Below, piece by piece: positions 34,037 to 43,811 of a DNA stretch of 45,465 bases (position 1 is its first letter; every line of letters starts with the position of its first letter). Where the stretch lies: NCBI GenBank assembly GCA_002323995.1, contig DCQY01000131.1, positions 1-45,465 of the forward strand, read 5' to 3'. The notes under the pieces are model-generated. The model saw only the letters and a program-made list of their open reading frames with translations. It searched no databases and was not told where the DNA came from. The position numbers and the translations under genes were made by a program. Origin of the DNA: Akkermansiaceae bacterium UBA1506. Its GTDB lineage: Bacteria; Verrucomicrobiota; Verrucomicrobiia; Verrucomicrobiales; DEV007.

Positions 34037-35446
34037 TTATTTTTCAACCGAGTCGATGCCGCCCTTCATGTAGAAGTTGTTCTCAGGAACTTCATCATGC
34101 TGGCCGTCTAGGATCTCTTTGAACCCTTTCACAGTGTCAGCAACAGGAACGTAGACACCGTCAATACCGGTGAAAACTTTCCCAACAAAGAAAGGCTGAG
34201 AAAGAAACTTTTGGATCTTACGAGCACGGAACACAGTCAACTTGTCTTCAGGGCTGAGTTCGTCCATACCAAGAATCGCAATGATGTCTTGGAGATCCTT
34301 GTAGCGCTGAAGAACGTTCTGCACACCGCGAGCAACCTCGTAGTGCTCTTCACCAACGACGTCAGGAGCAAGCGCGTTAGAGTTAGAAGCGAGAGGATCA
34401 ACCGCCGGGTAAATGCCAAGTTCAGCGAGAGAACGCTCGAGCACAACCGTTGAGTCAAGGTGGGCAAACGTGTTTGCGGGGGCAGGGTCAGTCAAGTCAT
34501 CTGCAGGAACGTAAACAGCTTGGAAAGACGTAATAGAACCTTTGTTGGTGGAAGTAATTCGCTCTTGGAGTTGCGCCATCTCGGAAGCTAGCGTCGGCTG
34601 ATAGCCCACCGCAGAGGGGGTTCGGCCCAAAAGAGCAGACACCTCGGAACCGGCCTGAGAGAAACGGAATACGTTGTCGACAAAGAGAAGCACGTCTTGG
34701 TTTTTCTCGTCGCGAAAATATTCAGCCATGGCCAGCGCCGAAAGGGCAACGCGAAGACGGGCACCAGGAGGCTCGTTCATCTGTCCATAAACCAGTGCTA
34801 CTTTCGACTTGGAAAGATCTTCCTGGTCAATAACGCCGGCTTCGGACATCTCCCAATACAAATCGTTGCCCTCACGAGTTCGCTCACCAACACCAGCAAA
34901 AAGCGAGTAACCACCATGCTCTTTCGCGATGTTATTGATCAACTCCATGATGACCACGGTTTTACCAACACCGGCACCACCGAAGGCACCAACTTTACCG
35001 CCCTTAGTGAATGGACAAATCAGGTCGATTACCTTGATACCCGTCTCAAGAATCTCGGTCGAACCAGCTTGGTCAGTGAGGCTCGGGGCAGGACGGTGAA
35101 TCGGGTAAGTCTTGGTTGCGTTTACCGGACCGCGCTCGTCGACGGCGTCTCCAGTCACATTAAAAATACGACCGAGAACACCTTCACCGACTGGCACAGA
35201 GATTGGAGCGCCAGTGTCGGTAATAGCCAGACCACGTTTGAGTCCCTCGGAGGAGGACATGGCCACGGCACGAACCCATCCATCACCAAGATGTTGTTGA
35301 ACCTCAAGGACTAGCTTGATGCTTTCGCCACTCACATCAAACTCCACCTCAAGGGCGTTGTAGATAGCTGGCAGCTTGTCAGCATCGGAAAAATCGGCGT
35401 CGATCACCGGGCCGATTACTTGAACGATATTTCCTACGTTACTCAT
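34037..35446 (-). CDS. atpD: ATP synthase F1 subunit beta
   Basis: 469 residues, the standard length, from an ATG at 35444-35446. It starts MSNVGNIVQVIGPVIDADFS. Walker A: GGAGVGKTVVIMELINN; catalytic Glu region AGVGERTREGNDLYWEM; Walker B DVLLFVDNVFRFSQAGSEVSALLGRTPSAVGYQPTLA (split here by function: DNVFRF binding, PSAVGYQPTL signature). The catalytic subunit of F1, three per complex. Conservation is very high and nothing is odd. Confidence 0.98.
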   Translation of the reverse strand: MSNVGNIVQVIGPVIDADFSDADKLPAIYNALEVEFDVSGESIKLVLEVQQHLGDGWVRAVAMSSSEGLKRGLAITDTGAPISVPVGEGVLGRIFNVTGDAVDERGPVNATKTYPIHRPAPSLTDQAGSTEILETGIKVIDLICPFTKGGKVGAFGGAGVGKTVVIMELINNIAKEHGGYSLFAGVGERTREGNDLYWEMSEAGVIDQEDLSKSKVALVYGQMNEPPGARLRVALSALAMAEYFRDEKNQDVLLFVDNVFRFSQAGSEVSALLGRTPSAVGYQPTLASEMAQLQERITSTNKGSITSFQAVYVPADDLTDPAPANTFAHLDSTVVLERSLAELGIYPAVDPLASNSNALAPDVVGEEHYEVARGVQNVLQRYKDLQDIIAILGMDELSPEDKLTVFRARKIQKFLSQPFFVGKVFTGIDGVYVPVADTVKGFKEILDGQHDEVPENNFYMKGGIDSVEK

Positions 35447-35520
35447 CAGATTGTTGCTCCTACACGTTAAGTGTCTTTGCGTTTTCTATTCGATTAAATT
35501 GGGTTGGTGGCGGAGTCCTG

Positions 35521-36429
35521 CTATTCAAGCGCACGCATCGCCGTGGTGATTTCTAGCAACTCTGCCGTAATGGCTGCTTGACGCTGTTTGTTGTAATCCA
35601 GCGTAAGATCTTTGATCATGTCGTTGGCGTTGTCGGTCGCCGCCTTCATTGCTACCATCCGGGCGCTGTGCTCAGAAGCACGAGATTCGAGGATCATCTG
35701 GTAAAGCTGGTAATTGACATACTGAGGAACCGTCGTCTCTAGCACGGCAGAGGGGGAAGGTTCAAAAATATAGCCCCCATACTCGGTGCGAGGATCTTCC
35801 GGAAGATTAGTTGCTTCAGGCTCTTGGCCTGCACCCATGCCAACAAAGTCCTTATCACGCCCCAAATCAATCGGACTGATCGGAAGCAGCGTTTCAATCA
35901 TTGGGAGCTGTGTCATGGTATTAACGAAGTTCGTGAAAGCCACTCTCACCCGGGCATAATCTCCACTGAGGAACTTTTCTGTGGCAAACTCAGAAATTTG
36001 CTTAGTCGCGAGGAAAGAAACCGGATCGTCGATCTTAAAATCAGCCAGAAGCTCTTTCTTGGACCGAGCTAAGAACTGAGCTCCTTTGCGGCCGATAGTA
36101 ACATAATCCGCGACGTCACCCACGTCGTCAGTCAATATGCGGAAAAGATTCGTATTCAGGCCGCCGCAGAGACCCTTATCGGTTGAGACAAGGATGACCA
36201 ACTCCTTCTCACCTTCGTTCTCTTTGAGAAGCGGATGATCCTCTTCGCTAGTCTGCTCTTTCAGGTTCACAAGAACATCATTGAGCAAATCAGCGTAAGG
36301 ACGGCCGGACATCGCCTGATCCTGTGCCTTCTTCATCTTCGAAGCCGCGACCAGCTGCATGGCCTTGGTAATCTGGGCCGTGTTTTTGACCGACTTAATG
36401 CGCCGGCGTATGTCGCGAAGATTTGCCAT
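35521..36429 (-). CDS. atpG: ATP synthase F1 subunit gamma
   Basis: 302 residues from an ATG at 36427-36429. Starts MANLRDIRRRIKSVKNTAQI and TKAMQLVAASKMKKAQ, the signature first helix of the rotor coiled coil; SDKGLCGGLNTNL-like STDKGLCGGLNTNLFR follows; the end YNKQRQAAITAELLEITTAM is the C-terminal coiled-coil helix with the family signature. Central rotor shaft. Located between atpA (38 bases upstream) and atpD (74 bases downstream). Confidence 0.97.
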   Translation of the reverse strand: MANLRDIRRRIKSVKNTAQITKAMQLVAASKMKKAQDQAMSGRPYADLLNDVLVNLKEQTSEEDHPLLKENEGEKELVILVSTDKGLCGGLNTNLFRILTDDVGDVADYVTIGRKGAQFLARSKKELLADFKIDDPVSFLATKQISEFATEKFLSGDYARVRVAFTNFVNTMTQLPMIETLLPISPIDLGRDKDFVGMGAGQEPEATNLPEDPRTEYGGYIFEPSPSAVLETTVPQYVNYQLYQMILESRASEHSARMVAMKAATDNANDMIKDLTLDYNKQRQAAITAELLEITTAMRALE

Positions 36430-36467
36430 TACTCAGTATGAATCTCTGCTCAAACAACAATCGAAAA

Positions 36468-38003
36468 TTACCCTTTGTAGGAAGACTTGAAGTCAGCAAT
36501 AGCCTGACCTAGTTCTTCGTTAATTTCTTCACTGACAACTTTCTCATCGCGAATCTTTGCGAGGAGGGAATCCTTGCGAGTCTCGAGGAATTCGGAAAGC
36601 TTCTCTTGGCAGTCCTTAATCTTCTCCACCTCGATATCATCAAAGTGTCCGTTCTGCATCGCCCAGAGGGTGCAGACTTGGAGTTCAACCGGAATAGGCG
36701 CATACTGAGACTGCTTGAATAATTCCACAATACGCTGACCACGCTCAATCTGAGCCTTGGTCTTATCGTCCAGATCAGAACCAAACTGGGCGAATGCCTG
36801 CAGTTCGCGGAATTGAGCTAGGTCGAGTTTGGTCGTACCAGCCACCTTCTTCACTGCCTTGGTCTGCGCAGCAGACCCCACGCGGGACACGGAGAGACCC
36901 ACCGAAATCGCAGGCCGAATACCCTGGTAGAAAAGGTCGGTCTCAAGGAAGATCTGACCGTCCGTAATTGAAATCACATTTGTTGGAATATAGGCGGAAA
37001 CATCGCCGGCCTGAGTCTCGATGATCGGTAGAGCTGTTAAAGACCCTCCACCATTTTTCTCGCTGAGACGTGCTGACCGCTCGAGAAGGCGAGAATGCAG
37101 GTAGAAAACATCACCGGGATAAGCCTCACGACCCGAGGGTCGGCGAAGTACTAGAGACACTTGGCGGTATGCCACAGCCTGCTTGGACAGATCGTCGAAC
37201 ACGACGAGAGCGTCCATGCCATTGTCCATAAACCACTCGCCAATGGCAGCACCGGAATAAGCGGAGAGATATTGGTTAGTTGCTGAGTCGGAAGCGGAAG
37301 CGGAAACAACCGTCGTGTATTCCATCGCCCCCTCCGCTTCGAGGGTCGTGATCGTGCGAGCAATGTTGGCCTGCTTCTGACCAATCGCAACATAGATACA
37401 ATAGAGAGGTTTGTGATCTTTCAGTTTGCCTTCCTCGGCTGCCTTGTTTTGACGAGCCTGAGAAATAATCGTATCAATAGCTACGGTCGTTTTACCGGTA
37501 GAACGGTCACCGATGATGAGCTCGCGCTGGCCGCGGCCGATCGGAATCATCGCATCGATTGCAGCAATACCCGTCTGAACGGGAACACTTACTGACTGGC
37601 GAGGAATAATGCCGGGAGCGATCTTCTCAACCGGGTATGACTCTTCAGATTGAATATCGCCCTTTCCGTCTAGCGGCTGGCCCAGGGCATTCACGACACG
37701 ACCGAGGAGACCTTTACCTACAGGAACAGAGAGAAGCCGTCCAGTGGACTTAACCTCGTCACCCTCCTTCACGCTGAGACTCTCACCAAGAAGCACACAA
37801 CCCACCTCGGTTTCCTCAAGGTTCAGCGCCAGACCGTAGACGCCACCGGGAAACTCGATCATCTCGTTAAGCATGACGTCACTCAGGCCTTCCACTTTGG
37901 CTACCCCGTCGCCAATTTCGCGGACAATACCCACGTTCGACTTCGACACCGAAGTCTTGAGGGCGGCAATTTCTGATTCCAGTTCTTGGAGAATGTTACT
38001 CAT
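36468..38003 (-). CDS. atpA: ATP synthase F1 subunit alpha
   Basis: 511 residues from an ATG at 38001-38003. P-loop GDRSTGKTTVAIDTI, DALVVFDDLSKQAVAYRQVS, the PGREAYPGDVFYLHSRLLER-like PSGREAYPGDVFYLHSRLLE and the Arg finger in ISVGLSVSRVGSAAQ. The non-catalytic nucleotide-binding subunit alternating with beta. Typical length (about 502-515). atpH precedes by 61 bases. Confidence 0.98.
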   Translation of the reverse strand: MSNILQELESEIAALKTSVSKSNVGIVREIGDGVAKVEGLSDVMLNEMIEFPGGVYGLALNLEETEVGCVLLGESLSVKEGDEVKSTGRLLSVPVGKGLLGRVVNALGQPLDGKGDIQSEESYPVEKIAPGIIPRQSVSVPVQTGIAAIDAMIPIGRGQRELIIGDRSTGKTTVAIDTIISQARQNKAAEEGKLKDHKPLYCIYVAIGQKQANIARTITTLEAEGAMEYTTVVSASASDSATNQYLSAYSGAAIGEWFMDNGMDALVVFDDLSKQAVAYRQVSLVLRRPSGREAYPGDVFYLHSRLLERSARLSEKNGGGSLTALPIIETQAGDVSAYIPTNVISITDGQIFLETDLFYQGIRPAISVGLSVSRVGSAAQTKAVKKVAGTTKLDLAQFRELQAFAQFGSDLDDKTKAQIERGQRIVELFKQSQYAPIPVELQVCTLWAMQNGHFDDIEVEKIKDCQEKLSEFLETRKDSLLAKIRDEKVVSEEINEELGQAIADFKSSYKG

Positions 38004-38064
38004 GACGTTTGGTCAGGTTTGTCGCGGCGATGATCGCGGCGATGAATTGTTTCAGTAGTTTTGT

Positions 38065-38457
38065 TTAAAATTTTTCAGAAAGACGCTCGATGCGATTCTT
38101 CACACTCCCGTCCCACACGTCGCTTCCGACGCGAATTTTCATTCCACCGATCAAATCGGCATTCAAATTAAATTCGGCAGCGATCTGGTCGCCGTATTTT
38201 TTCTTTAAGTCGGTTAAAACAGCGTTTTTTGTCGCTGAATCGAGCTCAATCGCGCTCTCGATTACGGCACGGTTACTACTTTCATTCAGTGTCACCAAGC
38301 GCCAGTAGGCGCTAATGACCTGCAGGTAGCCCCTTGGCTTATCAGCGATTAGTTTTTTGACCACTTTCTCCACGATTTCAAGGTCAAGCTTGCCGTCGAC
38401 TCCCGAAACTGAGAACAGTTTCTTCGCCACACGTGTTGCTTCCTTACCTGATTTCAT
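38065..38457 (-). CDS. atpH: ATP synthase F1 subunit delta (short form)
   Basis: 130 residues from an ATG at 38455-38457, well short of the usual 175-180. The C-terminal part is conserved: LIGGMKIRVGSDVWDGSVKNRIERL corresponds to the family end GGxxIxIGDxxxDgSv...L. The N-terminal helical domain that binds the alpha subunits is reduced to about 95 residues. There is no room upstream for a longer form: atpF ends 26 bases earlier. Peripheral-stalk subunit linking F1 to subunit b. Confidence 0.85.
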   Translation of the reverse strand: MKSGKEATRVAKKLFSVSGVDGKLDLEIVEKVVKKLIADKPRGYLQVISAYWRLVTLNESSNRAVIESAIELDSATKNAVLTDLKKKYGDQIAAEFNLNADLIGGMKIRVGSDVWDGSVKNRIERLSEKF

Positions 38458-38483
38458 AGAGCGATTTTAGAATTCTTTCGTTA

Positions 38484-38984
38484 TTAGAGAGCGACCTGCC
38501 CGGCGGTCTCATCGTTGATTCGCTTTTGGTCCGAATCATCAAGCACTTTACCAGTCACTTTGGAGGTAGCGTCAATAAGAAGGCGACCAAAATCACTCTT
38601 GAGCTCATTCATTGCTTTCTCGTGCTCAAGCTTGGAAGCCTCGCGAGCCTTCTCGATGATACTCTGGGCCTCCTTGACTGCCTCTTGGGTTTTTTGGTTG
38701 CGAACCGACTCGGCACTTTCGCGTGCTTCAGCGATCAATCGCTCAGCGTCGCCATTAGCCTCATCCAGCATACCCTGCACCTTCTCCTCAGCTTTCTCTA
38801 ACTCGGATTCAATCTTCTTCAGATTTTCCTCTCCGTCTGTGATGCGCTGCCGGCGCGCCTCCAGCATGGCAAGAATCGGCCCAAACGCATACTTCGAAAG
38901 GATGAAGTAAACGATCAGGACGATGACCACCTGGGATATGAATTTCGGCCAGGCCAAGCCAAATGTTTCAAGAATTCCCTCCAT
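38484..38984 (-). CDS. atpF: ATP synthase Fo subunit b
   Basis: 166 residues from an ATG at 38982-38984. One N-terminal membrane helix (about residues 10-28, WPKFISQVVIVLIVYFILSK), then FGPILAMLEARRQRITDGEE and a long charged coiled coil, as in all b subunits. One copy only (no b'), so a b2 homodimer is expected. Peripheral stalk. Between atpE and atpH. Confidence 0.96.
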   Translation of the reverse strand: MEGILETFGLAWPKFISQVVIVLIVYFILSKYAFGPILAMLEARRQRITDGEENLKKIESELEKAEEKVQGMLDEANGDAERLIAEARESAESVRNQKTQEAVKEAQSIIEKAREASKLEHEKAMNELKSDFGRLLIDATSKVTGKVLDDSDQKRINDETAGQVAL

Positions 38985-39091
38985 AGCGTTGAGTCGTTGC
39001 GTTTAGTGACTGTGTTTAATTTTTTCCAAAAGAGAGTCGGATGCGGTCCGCGACATCTGCTGTCGCGGACCGATCCAAAACTGATCAAGGC

Positions 39092-39343
39092 TTAGCCCTG
39101 AAGCGCCATAATAAAAGCGTAAATCGCAATAGCCTCAGCGAGGGCCATTCCGATAATACCAATGGTAAGAATGTTACCGAAGGCGCTGGGGTTTCGTCCC
39201 ACAGCTTGGGCAGCTGCCATACCAATAAGGCCAAGGCCAATACCAGCACCAGCACCGGCAACACCGAGTGCGAAGTTACCGTTAAACGCTCCACTGGAAG
39301 CGGCAGGTGCAGCTGCTGCGAGGGTAGTTAGGATATCAATCAT
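39092..39343 (-). CDS. atpE: ATP synthase Fo subunit c
   Basis: 83 residues from an ATG at 39341-39343. Two membrane helices: the first with GAGAGIGLGLIGMAAAQAVG, the RNP loop (50-52), and the second with the ion-carrying Glu70 in MALAEAIAIYAFIMAL. The Na+-type ligand set (Gln in helix 1, ES/T after the Glu) is absent, so a proton-coupled ring is expected. An Ala-rich N-terminal leader of about 20 residues precedes helix 1. 107 bases separate it from atpF. Confidence 0.96.
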   Translation of the reverse strand: MIDILTTLAAAAPAASSGAFNGNFALGVAGAGAGIGLGLIGMAAAQAVGRNPSAFGNILTIGIIGMALAEAIAIYAFIMALQG

Positions 39344-39418
39344 GTTGATTACTTTCTTTTACTGTTTCTCTGCTACCGTCCACACTTTTCTACGCATGGT
39401 CCCAATAGCAAAATTCTA

Positions 39419-40294
39419 TTAATGGTGTTCCTCGTCGTCGTGCGTGGTTGAAAGCTTAATGTAAACACCGCAGAGCAGCGTAAACACCGTCGCCTGGAGA
39501 GCACCCACGAGGATTTCTAAAAAATAAAAGGGAAGTGGAAGCGCCACGGAGAGGATCCATGCTACAAATCCAGAGGCACCGAGCACTTCGCCGAGGCCAC
39601 CCATCGTTACCAAAAGCGTCTCGCCTGCGAATATGTTACCCAGTAATCGCAGCGAGAGCGACATGGGACGGAAGATGATGGAAACAATCTCGATCACACC
39701 GACGAAGATAAAGATCGGCATCAAAGCATACTTGAGGAACCCTTGAAGACCTCCCTTGGGACCGAAGATATGAACGATCGTTCCCCAGAGTCCCAACTCG
39801 GAAACCGAAAGCCATGCCCAGACAACCATGAAAACGACGGCAAGCGCCAGAGTCATATTCAAATCCGCAGTCGCTGGGCGAAGAATCGGATCACTCACCT
39901 CTTTGAGGCTGAGAAAGGCAAGCTTCTCTTCACCAAAGCCAATTGTGCCAACACCGGGAATCAAGCCAAACCAGTTTGCCGTGATAATGAAAATGAAAAC
40001 AGTCGCGAGCAAAGGAAAAGCTCTCGGAGCAACATGCTTGCCAACGATGCCTTCGACCTGACCATAAAGAAACTCGATGACAAACTCGACAAAGTTCTGC
40101 TTCGGCCCGGGAATTAGCTCCATACGCTTGGTCGCCATGCGGACGAAAAGCACAACCGTGAACGTCACAATCGCTGCCACGAGAATAGAGTTAGTCAACC
40201 ATCCCAACCCCGGAATTTCCGGAGCCGCAATTCCCCCCGCTGCGAGTAGCGGATTCAGTGAATCGAGCGTCATGATTGGCAGGCTGTGTCCCAT
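39419..40294 (-). CDS. atpB: ATP synthase Fo subunit a
   Basis: 291 residues from an ATG at 40292-40294. Five to six membrane helices; the essential Arg is in MSLSLRLLGNIFAGETLL, and the last helix region reads LQATVFTLLCGVYIKL before an acidic His tail (DDEEHH). FVEFVIEFLYGQVEGIVGK is the usual early signature. Forms the proton half-channels against the c ring. First gene of the operon; atpI is absent, and the 160 bases upstream must carry the promoter. Confidence 0.97.
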   Translation of the reverse strand: MGHSLPIMTLDSLNPLLAAGGIAAPEIPGLGWLTNSILVAAIVTFTVVLFVRMATKRMELIPGPKQNFVEFVIEFLYGQVEGIVGKHVAPRAFPLLATVFIFIITANWFGLIPGVGTIGFGEEKLAFLSLKEVSDPILRPATADLNMTLALAVVFMVVWAWLSVSELGLWGTIVHIFGPKGGLQGFLKYALMPIFIFVGVIEIVSIIFRPMSLSLRLLGNIFAGETLLVTMGGLGEVLGASGFVAWILSVALPLPFYFLEILVGALQATVFTLLCGVYIKLSTTHDDEEHH

Positions 40295-40454
40295 CAGGTG
40301 GAATAAGAGCCCCGCCGAAAAAAGTTAATAAGTAAGAACAGCGAGGGCCTCTCGTTGGGCGCACCCTAAACAATCGAATTGAGGTGGCAAGACGAATTTG
40401 TGAAAAACTTCAAAAGCATCTGCAAGGGGGCAACTGAAGGGGACAAAATTGGGT

Positions 40455-41924
40455 CTAAAACCCTTTCAGAAAGGGGCTCAACGAATCGAGTAGATCCTTC
40501 CCCTGATTAATGATCGAGCCGGGATCGAGAGAGTCCGCAGAAGGATCGAGAAACTTCTGTGCCTCGTTCAGCAAACCCTCCGGTAGTTGCTTTAAAATCG
40601 CTTCTCCCGCTGCCGCAATGAGACGACCGCTGAGATCCTCTTTCGGCTCCGATAAGGTTCCACTTATCGTCATCGGAGCCCATAGAAATCCGTCACGTTT
40701 TTCCACAAAGACAACCTGACTCGCCCCAGGGATCCAACGGAGCGTACCTGGCGTCACGCCAACCTGCAAGATCCCGGCAATTTGCTCCCCTTGAAGGTCG
40801 ATATCACCCTCCACTCTTACCAAGCCGTCGGCCTGCATGACTAAGTTTCGCAAGCTAACGATCTTGCCATCGCTTTTGAAATCAGTTTTTGCCTGACTCA
40901 GGTTCAAATATTCAAACTGATCGTTGCGAGTATATTTCGCTATAACCGTCAGAACCGGGATATTTTGGACCACCGCATCTGCGACGTTAATCGTTCCTTC
41001 GTAAACAAAATCTCCGGGACGACCCGTTATCTTAACCGGGCCCTCAATGATTCCGCCGATCCGATCTTTCCATTCTGCTTCGAGCAACTCATCGACATCA
41101 ATCGATGAAATATCCAGATTGAAGTCGAAGTTTCCCTCCTCGGCAAAACTGATCTCACCCGATCCATCGATATACCCTTCGTCATAAATCCCAAGAGCGC
41201 ACCGATCGATATATAGTTCGGTGGTTTGCCAGCGCATCGACAGATCTTTGATGCGTAGCTCCGGTTGGTCGGGCAGGCGTAGCTTTCCCCCGGTCCCCTT
41301 TACCTCCCACACACCCGTCTCAAAGTCAGGATTAAACTTGCCGCGGACACCACTCAATTCAAAAGGCCGGGTATTGCTGGGCTTGTCCTCGACAATCACC
41401 GATGCGGTGGCCACGCGGATTTCCTCGAGATCGACACGATTCGGCACGAACTGCTGAAGAAAGTTCGGCAAGCTAGGTCCGGAAACGATAACTTCCGAGT
41501 CACCACCGCCAGATGGGCGCTTTTTCTTTTCCTCAGAGAAGACAATATTCAACCGGTTCACTGTCATTTCAGGAATGATGACGGTCTGCTCCTGAATCCC
41601 TCCAAAGTTAGCGCGAACACCATCAAGGCCCAGCAATGAGAATGCTGCATCCTCGTATCCCTTCGCCTCGAATATGTCAGCGTAAACCTCCGAGCCCTGC
41701 CAAGTCATCTCCGGCATTTCAATCTCTGCCTTTAGAGCCACCCCTGCCTTCTGGACCAGTAAGTCGCGAAACTCATCACCTTTGAGCCATCCCTCAACAG
41801 CCGACTTTACCGCGACCAGTGCCACCACCATGACGACAAGCAGCGTGGCGCAAACAAAGACTACCGCGATGACCGGATTGACTCGGCGTGACCTCGAAGA
41901 ATTACCTTTGCGTTTTTTCGGCAT
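40455..41924 (-). CDS. AsmA-like membrane-anchored protein of unknown function
   Basis: 489 residues from the ATG at 41922-41924; a GTG at 41940-41942 is six codons upstream. A basic N-terminus (MPKKRKGNSSRSRR) leads into one membrane helix (about residues 18-42), then a long beta-strand-rich periplasmic body with repeated short strands and a DUF3971/AsmA-like pattern (LDISSIDVDELLEAEWKDRIGG, EGPVKITGRPGDFVYEGTI, VEGDIDLQGEQIAGILQVGV). AsmA-family proteins are linked to lipid traffic to the outer membrane. The family call is by pattern only. Upstream of the atp operon on the same strand. Confidence 0.75.
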   Translation of the reverse strand: MPKKRKGNSSRSRRVNPVIAVVFVCATLLVVMVVALVAVKSAVEGWLKGDEFRDLLVQKAGVALKAEIEMPEMTWQGSEVYADIFEAKGYEDAAFSLLGLDGVRANFGGIQEQTVIIPEMTVNRLNIVFSEEKKKRPSGGGDSEVIVSGPSLPNFLQQFVPNRVDLEEIRVATASVIVEDKPSNTRPFELSGVRGKFNPDFETGVWEVKGTGGKLRLPDQPELRIKDLSMRWQTTELYIDRCALGIYDEGYIDGSGEISFAEEGNFDFNLDISSIDVDELLEAEWKDRIGGIIEGPVKITGRPGDFVYEGTINVADAVVQNIPVLTVIAKYTRNDQFEYLNLSQAKTDFKSDGKIVSLRNLVMQADGLVRVEGDIDLQGEQIAGILQVGVTPGTLRWIPGASQVVFVEKRDGFLWAPMTISGTLSEPKEDLSGRLIAAAGEAILKQLPEGLLNEAQKFLDPSADSLDPGSIINQGKDLLDSLSPFLKGF

Positions 41925-42105
41925 CGTCTTAACAAACGCCACAATCCCGACTCGGGTAAAGGAATAAAATCATCGGTTTTCAGTCCCTCTGTGTTTCGAT
42001 GCCGCAATCGCGCAGCATCACTCAACTCGGTAAAGGTGACGGCTACCCCAAATCAGCTATCTTCTATGATTGCACGCCCGCTAGAAGCCACCTAAAACTG
42101 TAAGC

Positions 42106-43794
42106 GTGCTAGAGCTAGAAAATATCCAATTTACGGTCCAAAAGGGTCGGGAAGAACTCCGTCTCCTTAAAGACGTCGATCTCAAAGTTCCTACCGGACA
42201 TTTCATGGCCATCGTCGGCCCCTCCGGTTGCGGAAAGTCGACGCTTTTGAAATTGATTGCTGGGATCAATCAAGAAACCGACGGTAGCATTTTTTGGGGA
42301 GGGAGAAACCTTTCCGAAGAAGGCGATCTTGAACATTCCGAGATCGGATACGTGCCTCAATTCTCAATCGCTTACGAAGAGCTCACGGTTGAAGAAAATA
42401 TCGAGAGCACTATTCGTCTCCGCGCCAAAACAAAAGGGCGCGATGCCTTTTACGAGCTAGTTGATCGTGTTCTTGCCGCGACTGGGCTGGAATCCATTCG
42501 GGACCGTCAAGTTAGGGTGCTTTCAGGCGGGCAAAAAAGGCGACTTTCTCTAGCACTTGAGCTCGTAACCGAACCTGTCCTCCTTCTCTGCGACGAAGTC
42601 ACTTCGGGCCTCGATCCTAAGAGCGAACAAGAAATCGTTAGGTTGATGCATCAACTTAGCCGCAACGAGCACCGCATCGTCGTTAACGTCACTCACTCCC
42701 TTGCCAATTTAGAACTCTATGACTCAGTCCTCGTTCTCGACGCAGGATATGTCGTTTATCACGGACCACCCCGCGCCATTGAGCACTACTTTTCTGTCGA
42801 GAAAGCTGAGGATGTTTACCCACAGCTCGCCAAGAGAGAATCAGATGCCTGGTCCAGTAGTTGGGGCAAACACCGTGACGCCTACTACGCAGATTTCACC
42901 GCTCCCAACACCTTACCTGAGGGTTCGGTTTCAGCGGAAACACCCGCAGCTGCGAGCCAGTTCTTTGCCCTATTAATGCGAAGGTGGAAGATCTTCTTCC
43001 GAGACTGGGGAGGCTTATTACTCCAGTTTGCCATCCTTATCGGCTTTCCCATATTGGTGGCCGTGTTTGAACTGGATGGGGTTGAACAAACGGTCAGACT
43101 TTCGGATGCTTATCCCGATTCCCCTGCTGCCTTCGAAGCTGATGTGAAGGATCGCACCTTCAACTTAAACCTCGGCGGTCTGGTTTCTGGACTCGTCATG
43201 TTTCAGGTCATTCTCCTCACCCTAATGGGTTCAAATAATGCCGCCAGAGAGATTGCCGCAGAACGTCAAATTTTTGAAAAGGAGAAGCTCGGCGGTGTTA
43301 GGCCGGGGGTCTATGTGGCTAGCAAGGTCGCTTTTCTGTCCGTGCTTGTAATCATCCAATCGCTCTGGATGTCGATCTTCGTGCATAGTATCTGCCAAAT
43401 TCCAAGCGAATCTATGGTTGCCCACACATTGCTCCTTCTACTGGTTAACGGAGCCATGACTTTCATTTGTTTGGGTATCTCCTCCATGTCCAAAACCGCC
43501 GATCAGGCGTCGTTACTCAGCATCTATCTGGTCGGCTTCCAACTCCCCCTCTCCGGGGCTGTATTGGCTCTACCCGAATGGGCTGGCTGGATGACACGTC
43601 CGTTCATCTCGGCCTACTGGAGTTGGTCCGGAGTCATGGACGGGATGCAGAGCAACTACCTTCGTTACATCAAGGAGGTGACCGAAACCTGGCTTGGACC
43701 GATGTGGCTTTCCTTCGTGGTTCTGATCACGCATGTCGCCATCGGATTGTTTATCGCCTACATCGGAGTAAAACGCCCCCGCTGGCATGGTTGA
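42106..43794 (+). CDS. ABC transporter ATPase-permease fusion (ABCG-like order)
   Basis: 562 residues from a GTG at 42106. N-terminal ATPase domain (about 1-230): Walker A GPSGCGKSTL, Q-loop YVPQF, signature LSGGQKRRLSLALEL, Walker B LLLCDEVTSGLD, and H-loop VNVTHS. C-terminal ABC-2-type permease (about 290-560) with six hydrophobic helices, including MGSNNAAREIAAERQIFEKEKLGG, the element found in ABCG-type exporters. ATPase first, permease second is the ABCG half-transporter order, so a homodimer is likely. Substrate unknown. trmH follows 17 bases later. Confidence 0.92.
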   Translation: MLELENIQFTVQKGREELRLLKDVDLKVPTGHFMAIVGPSGCGKSTLLKLIAGINQETDGSIFWGGRNLSEEGDLEHSEIGYVPQFSIAYEELTVEENIESTIRLRAKTKGRDAFYELVDRVLAATGLESIRDRQVRVLSGGQKRRLSLALELVTEPVLLLCDEVTSGLDPKSEQEIVRLMHQLSRNEHRIVVNVTHSLANLELYDSVLVLDAGYVVYHGPPRAIEHYFSVEKAEDVYPQLAKRESDAWSSSWGKHRDAYYADFTAPNTLPEGSVSAETPAAASQFFALLMRRWKIFFRDWGGLLLQFAILIGFPILVAVFELDGVEQTVRLSDAYPDSPAAFEADVKDRTFNLNLGGLVSGLVMFQVILLTLMGSNNAAREIAAERQIFEKEKLGGVRPGVYVASKVAFLSVLVIIQSLWMSIFVHSICQIPSESMVAHTLLLLLVNGAMTFICLGISSMSKTADQASLLSIYLVGFQLPLSGAVLALPEWAGWMTRPFISAYWSWSGVMDGMQSNYLRYIKEVTETWLGPMWLSFVVLITHVAIGLFIAYIGVKRPRWHG

Positions 43795-43811
43795 TCTCGA
43801 GGCGCTCTCTC

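Noticed and set aside
43467..43811. N-terminal extension of the trmH frame (115 codons)
   Set aside because: It overlaps the ABC permease coding sequence and has no TrmH similarity; homology starts at the ATG at 43812.
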